Positions 34,421 to 47,332 of a DNA stretch of 64,000 bases are shown here, in pieces. A program made the translations under genes and the position numbers. Numbering within the stretch: the first letter of the stretch is position 1; the number at the start of each line of letters is the position of its first letter. The stretch comes from Capitulum mitella (Eukaryota > Arthropoda > Thecostraca > Pollicipedomorpha > Pollicipedidae): NCBI GenBank assembly GCA_030062745.1, contig CP099849.1:21936144-22000143 (forward strand), read 5' to 3'. The notes beneath the pieces are model-generated. The model was not told the DNA's origin, searched no databases, and saw only the letters and a list, made by a program, of their open reading frames with translations.

Positions 34421-35754
34421 AGGAAATATTTGTTCAGTCGATTTGACCCGCAAAATATCGGAATTTTAAGGCAAATGGCTGAAAGCTCCGATTCAATATA
34501 AGACCGCATTATAAACACGACCTGCTGTGCGTTATTCAAGCACCCCTTGCCCTAAAAGTGCCCACCGAACATTTGGCGTCCTCTTTGATACGCAACATGC
34601 TCTATGTTATCCCGTTCTCCGCCATGCGAAAGGCGCCTCAGTTGTCTCTCCACTGCGCCATCACATTTCTTTGTCAACACCTCATACGCCAGAAGAAAAT
34701 GGCAAGGAACCACAATATCCCAATATTACATCAGACGATTTTTAGTTCATATTTCTGTGGCACTCGTTTTGGAAAACAAGTCCTACTTCCCGAACTGCTG
34801 AAGGTAAAAATCCGCGACTCACCTCGACGCCTGTAGAATTCTTCAGCGAACTGTTTTGAGTTTGACTTCTGCTTTGCAAACTATATGAACGCCATCTGTG
34901 CATCAGTAAGTCCTTGATGTGAGCTTTTAAGGAGTCTGCATTATAGGAGGGTCTTACCTTTTCATACACCCAATTCATATATTTTTCGGAAGCATTAATA
35001 TGCCACGAGAACTTATTCACCAAGAGTGACTCAATCCCGTTCGACCCAGGCTGACCTGATTCCACCTTTTGAAATATTATCCTCATCTTGAATGCGAAAA
35101 ACCTTTGTATGGCAACAATTGATAAGAATTACACCCATGCCTTCCTTCTGTACAGTTTTAATTGCCCCGATCGTCTCATTCTTGGTCGCCAAAAAAGCCT
35201 CGAGTTCGCGGCTAAATATAAAACTTTTTCATTGCGGCCGTGCCGACACCCGGTATATGAGTACCTTATGTGAAGAAAATGCTTTAGTGCGCAGGTTTCA
35301 TTATGTAGACGGGAAATCACTTATCCAATTTTAGAAAATTTTATGCTGTACCGTGTCCGATCAAAGGTAATGTGTCAGCAGATACGACAGACGCCAAAAA
35401 CATCCGAGTTTTAGGGCCAATACCTTCACCTTGGCTGACCTTGTCTGACTTTGATATGATAGTTGCAGACTTATTTTGCATGTCAGAGATACTTACTGCG
35501 TATTCAACCCAAGACACGTACCTATACATTCAGAGAGGCCAATGTTCTGGCTGTTACAAAAATGGCAATTTTTGGCCTGCATTTTCCGTTTTCCTTGCAA
35601 TGGCCAAATTTGGCTTCAAGTGCCCTTTTCGCACCTCATAGGAAAATCAGGTCTTTTTTCTGCTAAACCTTTATGGAGCCACGCAGAAACCTTGGTTATT
35701 AAAGTTTTCTGACAAAAATATCAACGGGCAATTTAACCTAAGATAACCTCCAGT
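34421..35754. other. Intergenic/repeat-derived, no gene recognised
   Basis: Several short frames (up to about 115 codons) without domain motifs. Nothing I can support as a gene. Confidence 0.35.
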
Positions 35755-35859
35755 CAGTGGCGTTGATTCGTATTGCTTTGAGAGGGCCCTGGCCCACCCA
35801 GTGTTGGTTCGGGCCAACCCATTGTTGGTTTGGACCTCCCCCAATATTTTCTGCCGGTT

Positions 35860-37079
35860 TTAACCCTATTCCCGGAGGGCTAGACGGTACGGCCAATTCC
35901 CGGCAGGGGGGGGGGGCGGATTCGGCCCCCCCTGAGATCTCGAGAACTACACATCCGATTTCATCGCAACAAACGGCAATCGATTTGCCGTCACGTGAAC
36001 TACATTTTTATAAAAAGAAATTTCCAAAAGTTTGAAATTTGTGGATACAGGGGGGCAAAAATGTCAAAATGGGGGGTACTTTTAGATTTCTTATAACTCC
36101 GTTGTTTATCGACCGATTTCAATGAAACTGGCATGAATCGAGAGATTATGAATAGGGCTTTTACCATGGGTCCACAAATCTGAAATTTTCAGAAAATTCA
36201 TGGGCGTTCAAAGGGTTTCAAAAATAGGAGGATTAGTTTTCTAACAACTCAACGAGCAAAAAAGGTAAAAACACTTTTTTGGCTTCTGCTAGTCATGTTA
36301 TACTAAAGAAGTACAAATCGCATTACAATATTTGCATAATGTTAGCATAGGCGGTCCCAGGGGCATAAAAAAGGGGGAACTGTCATGGTCACACGTTTCT
36401 CAGATCAACTTGTGACCTTTGACCTTGAATGACCTCAAGTGACCTTGGGGTCACTTGGAATGATCTCCTATGCATTTAATATTATCTTGAAACGTTTTCA
36501 ATTATTTGAATTCACTCTATTTCAAAAATTTCATTTTATGGCTCTTGCGATATAGGGTACGCGCACTGACATTTTAGGTCATAGCTCCGTGACCCGACCT
36601 CATATCAAGCTGAAACTTGGTACACGAGTAGAAGGCACCCTTCTACGTCATATATATTCCGGGTTTGGCATTTGAAAAAAACGGCGCCGAAATTATTACG
36701 AAAAAACAAATTTTGACTTTTAACCTTGACCTGACCTTGTAAAATGACCTCAGGTGGACAAAAGTACATCTGCACATGGCCCAACTATTTACCTATACAT
36801 CCATATAAAGTTTTAAGTCCTATCTTAAAAACTCTGCTTTTGGCAGACATTTTCCTTTTACCCTTAACATGGCCAAAAATGGCATGAGGTGCCTCCCAAA
36901 AACGTTGCCTGACTTCGCCCCTGAGCAAAGTAGAATTTTGAAATTTTGTCACGGCACGTAGAAAAAATAGGTAGGAAAAGTGACCAAGTTTCGTGAAGCT
37001 GCGTTAAAAAGCCTGGAATTGGCAAGCAAAAAACCCGAGGGGGGGCGGATTCCGCCCCCCCTGCCGGGAATAGGGTTAA
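35860..37079. mobile_element. piggyBac-like non-autonomous element, copy B (TTAA-flanked, 1212 bp)
   Basis: TTAA at 35860-35863 and 37076-37079, the same CCCTATTCCCGG / CCGGGAATAGGG ends as copy A, and close similarity throughout with scattered substitutions. Its insertion splits the MITE at 35755-37470; the related empty site at 56638-56641 has a single TTAA at the matching point. Confidence 0.88.
36413..36425 (-). promoter_or_regulatory. DR1 nuclear-receptor motif in copy B
   Basis: TGACCTTTGACCT retained exactly although surrounding bases differ from copy A. Confidence 0.55.
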
Positions 37080-37179
37080 AGGGAAATGAGTAATAATAAC
37101 GAAAAGAACCGCCGCAAAAAGTAAGAGATAGCAGAAAGCAAAGGATGAAGTCTAAAGCGATGTATCTGTGTGTCTTTCC

Positions 37180-37290
<111 letters not shown>

Positions 37291-37470
37291 GTATACGTCG
37301 GGATCACTGGAATTCTCCATTTCATAAAAAGTAACAAAAAACTGATAAATTTCCGTTGGTCAAGATAAAGTTGGCTAAATTCGTTGAGAAAGCCAATTTT
37401 GGGGAGGGGGAGGTTGGGTTGCCGGGTGCTCGGTTCGGCCCTCCCCCCCTCCAGACATTTAAGCAATCAA

Positions 37471-39038
37471 TATCGCTGTCTCGGGTGATCTTGATAGTGA
37501 CTTAACTGGAAAAAAGTCTAGGCGCTTTCTTCTAGCTTCGCCAAGGGCTTTCCACTGGTGTTTCCATTTTTCTGTGCGACTGACAGTTCTCGATATGTCA
37601 TGACCCCCCGGCCTGGTGAAGGTGGATCCCGTGGTCGGCCCGGCGATGGTTAAGTCACAGTCTTTGACGGTAGACCGTGGTCAGGACTGAAAATCCAGCT
37701 ATATCGAGGAGGGGGGAGGGGGATCAAGGTAGGGTTCAATGGCGGGATCACCAGGGATGATGAGGTAGTGAGGACAAGTTGCCCCCTTAACTCGGCAAAT
37801 TTTAACATAGTCCTCATGGCGATGCATGTGTAGCTGGTCAGGCGCGCTCCCACCGAAACGCTCAGCCCCAACGCGGGTGCGTCTGCGCCCGTCCCGGCCG
37901 GGCACATTTACAGCCTGCTCACCACCTTCCGATCACGGATCAGCGTGCCCAGGCTGATCCGTGGCCACAGAACGGCCGGCCCAGCCAGTTTATATTACCC
38001 AGGGCCGGCCAGCGTCCACACGATGCCTCCAGTAATAGTAACACCGTCGACGGCGTTGGAAACAGAAACCGATGGCTGTCGCTCGCTCGCCGGGTCCGCA
38101 CGTACTTCTCGCCACTTGTCAAGTTGTAAAACAACGACTTCGGTTTGCCGTTCGTGTCCGTGACATTTTGGCTGAAGTGAGCAATAATAGGATCTGGGAG
38201 CCTTCTCTCCCGCATCGCCCATCCCACTGAGAGAAAGGAAATCAAAAGACATTGTTGAGTGTGAGGGCGAGATCCTGCAAGCCCTGCAATATGAAATTGC
38301 TCGCTTTTGGCCACAATGTGTCTAGATACACTGCACTAATCCTCAGTTTATTTTACTCCTGGGAAGGCGCAATGGCCATCCAGATGCTTATTTTACTACG
38401 GGATACTTCACTTTTTCACGCTTGGAAACTTCATTAACACTGTAACGACTATTGTCCCATTTCTACTGATTTGAGGTTTTTGTCACCTCCAGTCACCTCA
38501 CCGCACCTCATTGGTGACACCGCGACTCGCTGTTTTTTTTTCTGGGTTAAAGAAATATTAACGTATGGTTATTTGCGTCGCGGTGGTTCGTGGGCACAAG
38601 CACACCCGGTCATCTGTTTATGGGTGACGATAAAAAAGAAGTAGAAACGAAATTTATCATTGCTGATCCCAATGCACGGCACCACCACTGCTCCGGACGC
38701 TACTGCTTTTCAGAAATTTGGCACGACACCCATAGGTGTAAGGGATTGGAGAGAAATAATCCTATTCCAGCCTCATGGCCCTCAGTAACTTGAAGGGGTC
38801 TCTAGCTATGCAGATGCCAGGCGGATAGACAGAACACAATGAGTGGCGTAGACGGTTTAGCTGATCGGATGGCAATTAATTTTATCTTTCGCTTTGGGTG
38901 AGAGTTTCTACTACCTGTGGAAGGTCCTGGTCCATGCAAGTTCGACGAAGGAAGTGGCAGACGAGGACCGATTGTCTCTAATGCTCCAAAAATGCAATGG
39001 GGAAAATAGACATGAACCCCGTGCGTTGCACACCGTCG
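37471..39038. other. Intergenic, no gene recognised
   Basis: Contains a T-run at 38533-38541 and GC-richer DNA at 37850-38110. The two overlapping minus-strand frames near 38.0-38.3 kb have no recognisable domain. Confidence 0.35.
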
Positions 39039-39917
39039 CAAGGGCGCAGCCAGGATTTTGCGACGGGGGATAACCGAAGTGGGCCCCCGTGAAAGCAGTG
39101 CAGCTATAAACACTACACCTATGTAGTTAAGTGATTTTGGGTATGAGCCCAATGACGTTCTAACTAGTTTCATTTTTTTGTTTTTGGGCCTGTTAATAAC
39201 AAATTATATGCACCTGTTTCTTATTTTTTTCCTCTCTCTTGCGAATCAGAAACAGTCAAAATTTACCCGCAGTATTGACATATTTTGTACGGACAGTCGC
39301 ACACACAATATTTTCCTAAGGTGGCGGTGGTGGGCAAGGCCTCGATGGAGCCCCTTATATGAGACTTCATGTGAATCCTTCGTGTGTCCCAAAATGAGTA
39401 GGTAAGCAGGAATTGCAGCGTTTGTTCATCAGAAAATATTGCTTTAAAATTTGGTCAGCAACAAAATTAACGAAATTTCTCGCGCCAAAGACGCTTGTAC
39501 ATTTTTACTCCTCGAAAGCTAGCTCTCATGATCTTTTTTGGATTGTGACGTAACGTAACACAACCGAATATTTCATTTACCATACATTATTCCATGCTAT
39601 TGTTGTAGGGCCCTTGGAGCTATTAGGAAGAATGCCTCCTCTTTGCAACCGTCCTGCCCTCCAGTTCTAGTCGGCACGTCATTTCGGTGAATAGCAAACG
39701 ATACATGTTTTGGTGCGCCGAAGGCGTGCCGAAAGCTTCGTCTCAAAAGATCACTTCCATCGTCCTTGAACTATGACATAGCTCGAATAGAGATAATCAT
39801 ACGTATTATCCATCATACCGCCATGTATACCTACAGGCTATATCAGACATTTCATTTGCCATGACGTCTGCTTTTCCGGCTTTTCTTTCTGCCTGAGACA
39901 TTTTAGAGACATTTGGT

Positions 39918-40530
39918 GATCTGGTGGGGCCCCTTTTACGGCCCAGCAAGGGATCCCTTTACACGACAGCAGGGGCCTCCTTACAGATCAGTAAAGGGCC
40001 CGGTTACAGCCCAGCAGACTGCGGGGCTCCAATTCACAGGCCAGCGATGTGCCTCTTACAGGTTAGTGCGGCTCCCCTGTACAGACCGGCAGGTTTCCTC
40101 GCGGACTAGCAGGGAGCCTCATTTACAACCCAGCAAGGGCCCAATTCACAGGCCAGCTGGATGCCTCTTTAATGTTAGTAGTGCCCTCTTCAAAGCCTAG
40201 CAGGGGGCCTTCTTACAGGCCAGTAAAGGCCCCTTTTACACGCCGGCGGGAGACCGCTTTGTAGACTAGCGGAGGACCTCGCTTACAGTCCAGATGGGGC
40301 CCCAATCGCAGCCCAGCCGAGTGCCTCTTTCAGGTCAGAGAGGTCTCCTTTGCAGGCCAGTAAAGAACCTTTGCAACGAATCAATAGGAGCCTCCCTGCA
40401 GACTAGCAGGGGATCCATTAACAGAATTCTCACTAGCCGGTAAGGCCCCTTTACAGACCAGGACCACCATTGCAGCCGTAGACATGCGGCAGGGTTCCCT
40501 TTACAGAGCCCCTCGGGTCCCTTTATTTCG
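39918..40530. repeat. Degenerate ~34-bp minisatellite (CCCTTTACAGGCCAGCAGGGG type)
   Basis: About 18 diverged units spaced roughly 30-36 bp. The same unit type forms the array at 46495-47150. Confidence 0.75.
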
Positions 40531-40749
40531 CCTAGAGGCCTAAGGGGCCTCTAGGCGACGTAGTCCAGAGAACCATCTGAACCATCTGAAGGGCCATCTG
40601 CGCAGGTGGCCCTTCAACCCGAATCCGGGGCCCCAATCCGTCAAGCGCGGAGGGGTCCGAAGGGGACTCCTCCGAGCTAAGCGAAGGGGTTCCAGCCCCT
40701 TGGCCCCCGCCCCGGGTGTGCCTCTGGGTCCTTCCCAGGCCTAAGAGCT

Positions 40750-41030
40750 CAAATGGGTCTTCTGCGGACCTGAGCTGCGCCCTTTCTGACCATAAGATGG
40801 GTGTTTTCCAGACCTGAAATGGGCCATTTTTGAGTTTAGGGCTAAAATGGGCTTTGCCCAGTCCTGAGATCGGGCCTTTCTGAGCCTAAAATGGGCGCTT
40901 TCTGGACCTGAGATTGGAGATTTCTGGACCTGGACCCCTTTCCGGGCATGAAAATGACATGGGTGTTTTCTGGACTTGCAGTGGGCCCTTTCCAGACATG
41001 ATATGGGCGTTTCCCGGAGCTGAGATGGAC
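40750..41030. repeat. Degenerate ~31-bp minisatellite (AATGGGCCCTTTCTGGACCTGAG type)
   Basis: Roughly nine diverged units, directly following the previous array. Confidence 0.7.
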
Positions 41031-41086
41031 TCCCTGAACCGCGAGGGGAGGGGCTATAGTCCCCCCTCCCTCTGGCTGCGTCCCTG

Positions 41087-44000
41087 CATCAACGACGCAA
41101 GTCACAAACAAGTTAAGGCGTTTTTGCCCGCCTCCGTCAAATAAGCGACATCATGTCACGAGTGATGCCGAGGGATGACACGAGACAGCCTGTACCATCC
41201 AATCAGGCGATGGTCGAGAACAGCGGACTCATGAACGGCCGCCAGTCCGCAGAAGCTTCCTTGTCGTCAGGTACGCGTCAGTGACAGGCACGTATTCGTG
41301 CCTACACGTGCCAGCTGTCAACAGAGGGCCACAAGGTCTCTGGTGAGAAAAGCAAAACAACACCGCCTAGGCCTAGCATATCTCATTAGCGGAAGTTGGG
41401 GGAATCTCATGCTAGGGACTTTGTTTGAATTATGGCCTGAAAGTGCTGTGTTTCCAAAGCTTCAAGATTAATTTAGCGTTAATTCAACGTCAAACTTTTA
41501 ATGTGGAGTGGTCGTTTGGGGTCACGTGGGGGGTAAAACAAATACATTTGCTTTTGCGACAACGGCTCATACGCATCCGTCTCTTTTTCATCTCTTTGTA
41601 TCGTAATCTGGCTAGACGGTTGCCCCTAATATATGCACCTATATGAGTAAGCAACAATACCTGGTTTTCCAGTGCTCGATGCTGAACGCTTGAAACAATG
41701 CACATCTGACATTTTGTTGCTGTATATGCATGCGACATGGCACGACCCGACAACTTTGGCTGCTGCATGCACAGGTCGGCAGTATGATCGGGCTGGGAAA
41801 TTTTTGCTGACGTAGACTCGTGTGGTTACTGTGGTTTTATCGGCGTCATATATGTATCGGTGTCTTACAGCTTCCAGTGTCTTTTCGGTAATTTGCATGG
41901 CAATGGCGCGATCCGTAACAGCCATTCGATGGATGAATTTCAGATGAAATATATATGTAATATATAACCTTACGGTATCGGTCGCGTGGCCACTCAGGCC
42001 GCGCCCCGTAGTTGGATGGACGACCCATAGGGGCGCTCGTGAGCCGCGTGTCGCTTTGTCCTTTGTTCATTTGTCCGCTCGGTCCCGGAGCGTCCTGGTG
42101 CGGTGCCGAGAGCAGAGTGTAAACGGAGTCTGAGCGTGGCGCGTAGTCACGTCCGACCGAGAATACAGAAACACGTGCTGCTGAGTGTGCAACGCCCAGT
42201 ACGTCGGCTGCGTAGTGGAGGCGATCAAGGAGCGCGCTACATATACATACATACATATTACCGCCAGAAGTCTCACTTTCCTATATCTGTCAAATGGTAC
42301 CTTCACCTTGTTCATACGTCATGACACCATGAAACATTTTTGCTGCCACAGTTGTGGTAAACAGGAACCTAGTATAAGAGGCGTTGGAAGCGGTGGGGGG
42401 GGGGCAGGGGGCAGCTGCCCCCAACTTTGAGCAACATGTAACATGAACCCTATGGCGTTGCATGGCAAGAAACGAGGTAAAATCACGCTTACCCCCTCTC
42501 CCCAGTTTCCACAGGGGTTCTACCGCTCCTGCCTAATATGCTCGGGTTGTGACCCACCCAAAATTTGGTGGGTCATTGTCCGCTAGGCTCCTTCATGCGC
42601 GCCCCTTCTCGCGCGGTCCAACGCATAGCTCCTCTGATTTAACGCGTCCTGTTCCGGAGAGTTCAGCTTTAAGTGTACGCGATTCGCGCGCGATGCGTCC
42701 GTCCGGTCGTCACCTAGCAACGGGCTATTCGTCGGCCCGCATCCTCCCAGCGTCAGAGATCAGTGGCGTGGGCTTTTGGCTTAGCGTGGGGTTGCAAGTC
42801 GGCCAGAGAATGTCAGGAATGCTCTGGATATCAGTATATTTAAATGGCGTGCGGAGCCAGGGAGACCAACCCGATCCCTGTTGTTGGTGGGCTGATGGGA
42901 CAGCGGTTTGTTGCCCTGTGTGGTGGAGTGCGGGTTACGTTCTCAGAAAAATTCGTAATGAAGATTCAAGATGAAGAGACAAAACAACATTGTTTTATGG
43001 GATCTCAGTCGATGCAGATACGTTTAACTGTTCTCGGTATCAGGCCCAGTTAGTATAGTGCATTGTCCAATGCATGGACAGTTTTGTTAAAAGCTGAGAA
43101 GTTTTCAACACCCAGTTTTCTTAGTAAGAAAACAACGTGCCCAGTAATAACTTTGCGAACCGGTACCAGGATGCAAGTGGCAGTATCACGACGCGTTTGA
43201 GACCGGAAGACGGAAGCCCCCGTCGTTGTATTATATGATCATTTATTTAGCACGTTGGATAGCGAAACGTAATGGCTGAATATGGTCGATGATCGTCGAG
43301 CACGCAACAGCTGACATGGTCTGACATTTTCTCGCCTACTTGTTCGGTATGGCAGTCATGAGACAATGTCTGATCGACGGATTGTCCCGCCAATTCAATG
43401 GGGATAAGCGTGCTACTTTTAATTTTGGCGTTTGGACTAAACGTTTTACTGTTTCGTTAAGATATGCCATCCTCCGCTGTTTGTGGAAATGCTAATTTGT
43501 CATTTTTTCTTTTATTTAGTCATCCGTGCGCGAAGTCCTCGCGATCAACATTCTTCCGTACTCGCGATGAGCGGCGTGAAATGATGCGATCCAAAATGAT
43601 CGAAGCTCTCGTGAACATCGATATAGAACCCAATGGCGAAGCAAATGCTCGCAACCTGATTCTAGCGTCGACGAAAATCACAAACGAACGCGTTTCCGTG
43701 TAACAGCCTCCTTGACGACTTTTTTGTCGTATCAGTTGGTTCCAATTAAAAATCAGGAAACGAAACATTTTGACCATCCATTGCCAGTCCTTTCGCAGCT
43801 ACGGTGAAGAACAACATGTCAGATCGACAAGCTGTTGGTGTATGCATCCAGTTTCGCTGTTTGACTGCACCCTTTGATTTGTCTTTCAGGGGTGTAGCAA
43901 CGCGACGAAAATTGGGGGGACCATTCGTCGAGGAGGAGTGCCAACCTCTAACTGGGGCGGCGATCTCAAGCAGAGGCGCCATCCACTTGGAATGAAACTG

Positions 44001-44499
44001 GTAGTTTACTTGCATTCATGTTTATGGAGATAAATGCACATATATCAACGCATTTTTATCTTTAGATATATGTACACGGACATCAGCGTTGCCAATAAAC
44101 CGGATGAGGAGAGACACCTTTGCTTGTGTTCTTGTGGCAATGTAACGTTCGATTTGAAACTACTGACTTCATTTTTTTCTGTTATTTCGGTTACTGATAC
44201 TGGTTTGAAACAGTTGCGTCACATGTGATTTTTCACCCTAAAACCTGCCTTATCTGGTCACGTACCGTTCAAACAGTTATCCAGGGTAAAAGGTTTTTAA
44301 GTCTTTCAGTATCCTTTAAAAAGTGACAATAGAGCTAGCCGTCATTCAAGCTTTTTAGTTTAAATTGTCATCTATGAGGACCATTAGTGCCTCACATCTA
44401 TGAGTACTGTATGCTGTTTCAGCTAAGGGTTAGTCTAATGAAGAGTAAAAAAACGAACGCATGAAGCAGAAATGAGCATGCACGCAACCAGCCTGGCAT
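41087..44499. other. Intergenic with truncated element ends
   Basis: G-rich mobile-element ends at 42389-42545 (GGGGGCAGGGGGCAGCTGCCCCC) and 43889-43990 (CAGGGGTGTAGCAACGCG). At 43518 a good acceptor (CTTTTATTTAG|) opens an 80-codon basic frame ending at a stop at 43703; I do not recognise it and cannot exclude a terminal exon. Confidence 0.35.
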
Positions 44500-44860
44500 G
44501 TACTGTGCACCTACCTTGCAAGACGTGCATGTTCTGTAAGGAGCGCGAAGTTCCGTTTCGGCGCCTGGTCTGTAGAGAAGGCGCCAAATACATGAAGGGT
44601 GCCTGATCTGTACGGGGCGCTTCGCTCGTCAAGGGCACCAAGCCCCCGAGGGACGCATGATCTATACGGGCGGCGCCTGACCTGCACGGGCCAACTGCAT
44701 CGTAGACGTGTCTGGTCTGTGTGAGGAGCCAGATTCCTTACAGGCGTCTCGCCCATACAAGAAAAAGGGCTGCTTGGCCAGTACGGGGCGCTAAGCCCGA
44801 CTGACGAGAGCTCTTACCTGTAAGGGGCGCCGTGCCCTATGGGATGCTTGAATAATACTT
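44500..44860. repeat. Degenerate minisatellite (GGGGCGC...CCTGATCTGTAC type)
   Basis: About ten diverged 30-36-bp units alternating GGCGCC-type cores with CTGGTCTGTA. Confidence 0.6.
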
Positions 44861-45234
44861 GGGGAGGAGGTGGCTGAAAGCTGATGGATGCTAAGGTCAA
44901 AAAGTCCTCCCCAGGAAAGAAAGACAGAAAAGGAGAAAAACGGATTTCGGTGTCTCTTTGGGATCGAGCTCGATGGATGTTTTTTCCTTCCAAGTCAATT
45001 TTTCGCTGCGGTTTAAAGGGGGCACCCGAATTACGGATGCCCCCTTTGTGTGTGGGACATATTCCCCGCCCCCCTCATTAATTACACCCTTGTTGTCTTT
45101 GCAGGCAGGTAGAGAAACTCAACACTCAAAGCCATACGATACAAAACAGCGTGTATTTGCATTTGTTCACAATGACAATAATCTCTTCTTGACCAGATGG
45201 CAGCGCTACGGATTTTGACTTGGAGCGGGGGGAG

Positions 45235-45645
45235 GGATTTTCCAGGGGGCCTCCTAAGCAAAATGGGGCCTCCCCGCAGGGGGCCTTCTGATTCATACGA
45301 GGGGCTTCCCGACCTAGCAAAGGGCCTCCTTATCCCCAAAAAAGGGCTTCCTGTTCCAGAATAGGGGGCATCTGATACATAGAGCAGGCCTCCTAATCAG
45401 GAAACAGGACCTCCTGATTCATAAAAGGATCTCCAAAGGGACCTCCAAGTCCAGCAAAGAGCCTCCTCATCTCATCGGGGGGGGAGGGGGGAGGATCCCG
45501 CTGCATAAAAGGGACCTCATGTTCCAGAACAAGGACTATCTAATCCATAAAGGGGGCCTCCTGATCCGGAAAGTGGTTTCTTGATGCAGAAAAGGGCCTC
45601 CAGAGCCCCATTAAGGACCACCTAGCTCAGTTACACGGGCTTCCT
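45235..45645. repeat. Degenerate minisatellite (GGGGGCCTCCTGATCCAGAAAA type)
   Basis: About twelve diverged units of 30-35 bp. Confidence 0.7.
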
Positions 45646-46351
45646 TGAACTGAATTACGACAACATGGGTAACTACAAAATTTTCAGTTAAGTAAAAGGG
45701 GTCTCCCAAATTTTCCTGGGGAACAAAAAGACACTCTTGCCTCTTGTCTGCGAACAGGGGGACTTCTTCCTCTGGCCTTCCCCCATTGCTGCGCCGCCAC
45801 TGTTCTTCAAGAACAGTGACTGTTATTGAATGTCCTTTCCAGCACCAGCCAGTTCCAGCTTGAATAAATAATAGATGAGATGACGCACGTCTTCGTTGAT
45901 TAAAGAAAGTCCACCGAAACACGTTAATTGTGCTCAAGGGCGCAGGGAGCGAGGGGGAGGGGCAGCTGCCCCAACTTTTTCGAAATTTAACACTGACCCT
46001 ATGGGCGTTGACGAAAAAGAATTGGACCAAAATGCTCTTTTGCCCCCCTCCCGAACTGTAGAGGAGTTCCCGCGCACCTAGTTGTTTCGATCATGTAGGT
46101 CTGTTCTATGTCATAAACATGGAGCAATACATTAACACTTCGTGATATGTGGAGACAGATTTTACGAAACATCTGGGCAACGCGATCATTATGGCTCTAG
46201 CATAAAATATAAACTATTATTTTCCATCGGCAGATAACAGCAGCGCACCCAGGATTTCACCAAAGTAGACGCTAGGCCTCCGGCTAAGAGGCCTGCAACT
46301 TCTGGGAACCTCCTCGTTCAGAACATGCATCGTGTTTACTTCGCATTTTAC
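45646..46351. other. Intergenic with G-rich mobile-element end at 45934-46085
   Basis: CAAGGGCGCAGGGAGCGAGG followed by GGGGCAGCTGCCCC. Similar to the ends at 42.4 and 48.2 kb. No gene. Confidence 0.35.
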
Positions 46352-47332
46352 AACCAGCGGCGAGCCCAGGATTTTCCTAAGTGGGATTGAACTGGACTCC
46401 GGTTTCAGTGGATCTCCTCGCGGGGCAGCCTGTATTGTCTTTTTGCGCAACTGCGTGCTAAAGTGGGACTCGAAAAAGTGAAATTCAAGGCTGCTAGGGT
46501 TCCTTTAAAGACGTGCAGGGGCACTTTTAGGGGCCAGCTTTGGGGCACTCTTTACAGAGCCACCTCTCTGAGTCCGCAGGAGCTCCTCTACAGGCCATCA
46601 GAGGGTTCCTTTACAGGGCAGCAGAGGGCCGCTTTACGGGCCAGCAGACTTCCCCTCTATACAGGCCAACAGAACAGGCATCAGAGGCCAGTTCAGAAGT
46701 TCGCAAAGGGCTATCCAAAGACCTGTAGCCGGACCCTTTGCAGGCGAGCATGGCCCTTTCATAGGTCAACAGGCCACCGCTTTACACACGTGCAGGGCTC
46801 CTTAACAGGCCGGAAAGGGCCTGTTAAGGAACAAACCCGTAACAAGCCAAAACCTGTTAACAACAAACCCGTAGGAGGGATCCTTACAGACCGGTATGGG
46901 ACCCCTCTATGGGTCAACAGGGCACTCTTTACATGGCGGCACGGGCCTCTTTACACGGTTCCTCTACAGACCCGCAAGCAACCATCTGAAGGCGACACGG
47001 GAACCTACAGTCTGACAGAGGCCGCACAACAGGTCGGTAGGTGGGCCCTTCACAAGTAGGCAGGGACTTTCTGCAAGTCGGTAGGGGCATCTTTACAGGC
47101 CAGGGTTCTCCTTCACAGGCCATCAATGATCCATTAGCTAGTCAAGTCACCTTAGCTAGTAACTAGCCTCTTAGTGGAAAGACTCCCTGACACTGGCGCC
47201 TCATGCCAGAGGGCCACCAATAAAGAGAAGTCTCATAGCGTGGAAGGGCACCTTTATCTGAATCTGGGGCCCGCTTTGCTAAGGGAGGGGCTCCGGCCCC
47301 CTGAGCCCCATCCTCCGGATGCGTCTGTGGCA
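46352..47332. mobile_element. Putative element bracketing a minisatellite
   Basis: The left end CAGCGGCGAGCCCAGGATTTT and the right end, read inverted, CAGACGCATCCGGAGGAT are weakly similar. The right interior has GGGGCTCCGGCCCCC. Encloses the array at 46495-47150. No target duplication found. Confidence 0.3.
46495..47150. repeat. Degenerate ~33-bp minisatellite (TTTACAGGCCAGCAGAGGG type)
   Basis: About 19 diverged units, related to the array at 39918-40530. Confidence 0.75.

Larger units (their letters stand above)
39039..41086. mobile_element. Putative TIR-bounded element carrying two minisatellites
   Basis: The left end CAAGGGCGCAGCCAGGATTTTG and the inverted right end (CAGGGACGCAGCCAGAGGG on the minus strand) are similar, with C/G-rich DNA just inside. 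The flanking octamers CACCGTCG and CATCAACG match at only 5 of 8 positions, so the target duplication is doubtful. The interior contains degenerate arrays at 39918-40530 and 40750-41030. No transposase. Confidence 0.4.

Noticed and set aside
43464-43703. Terminal exon after a good acceptor at 43518
   Set aside because: An acceptor-like site and an 80-codon basic frame exist, but there is no upstream exon or recognisable product; kept only as a note in the region description.
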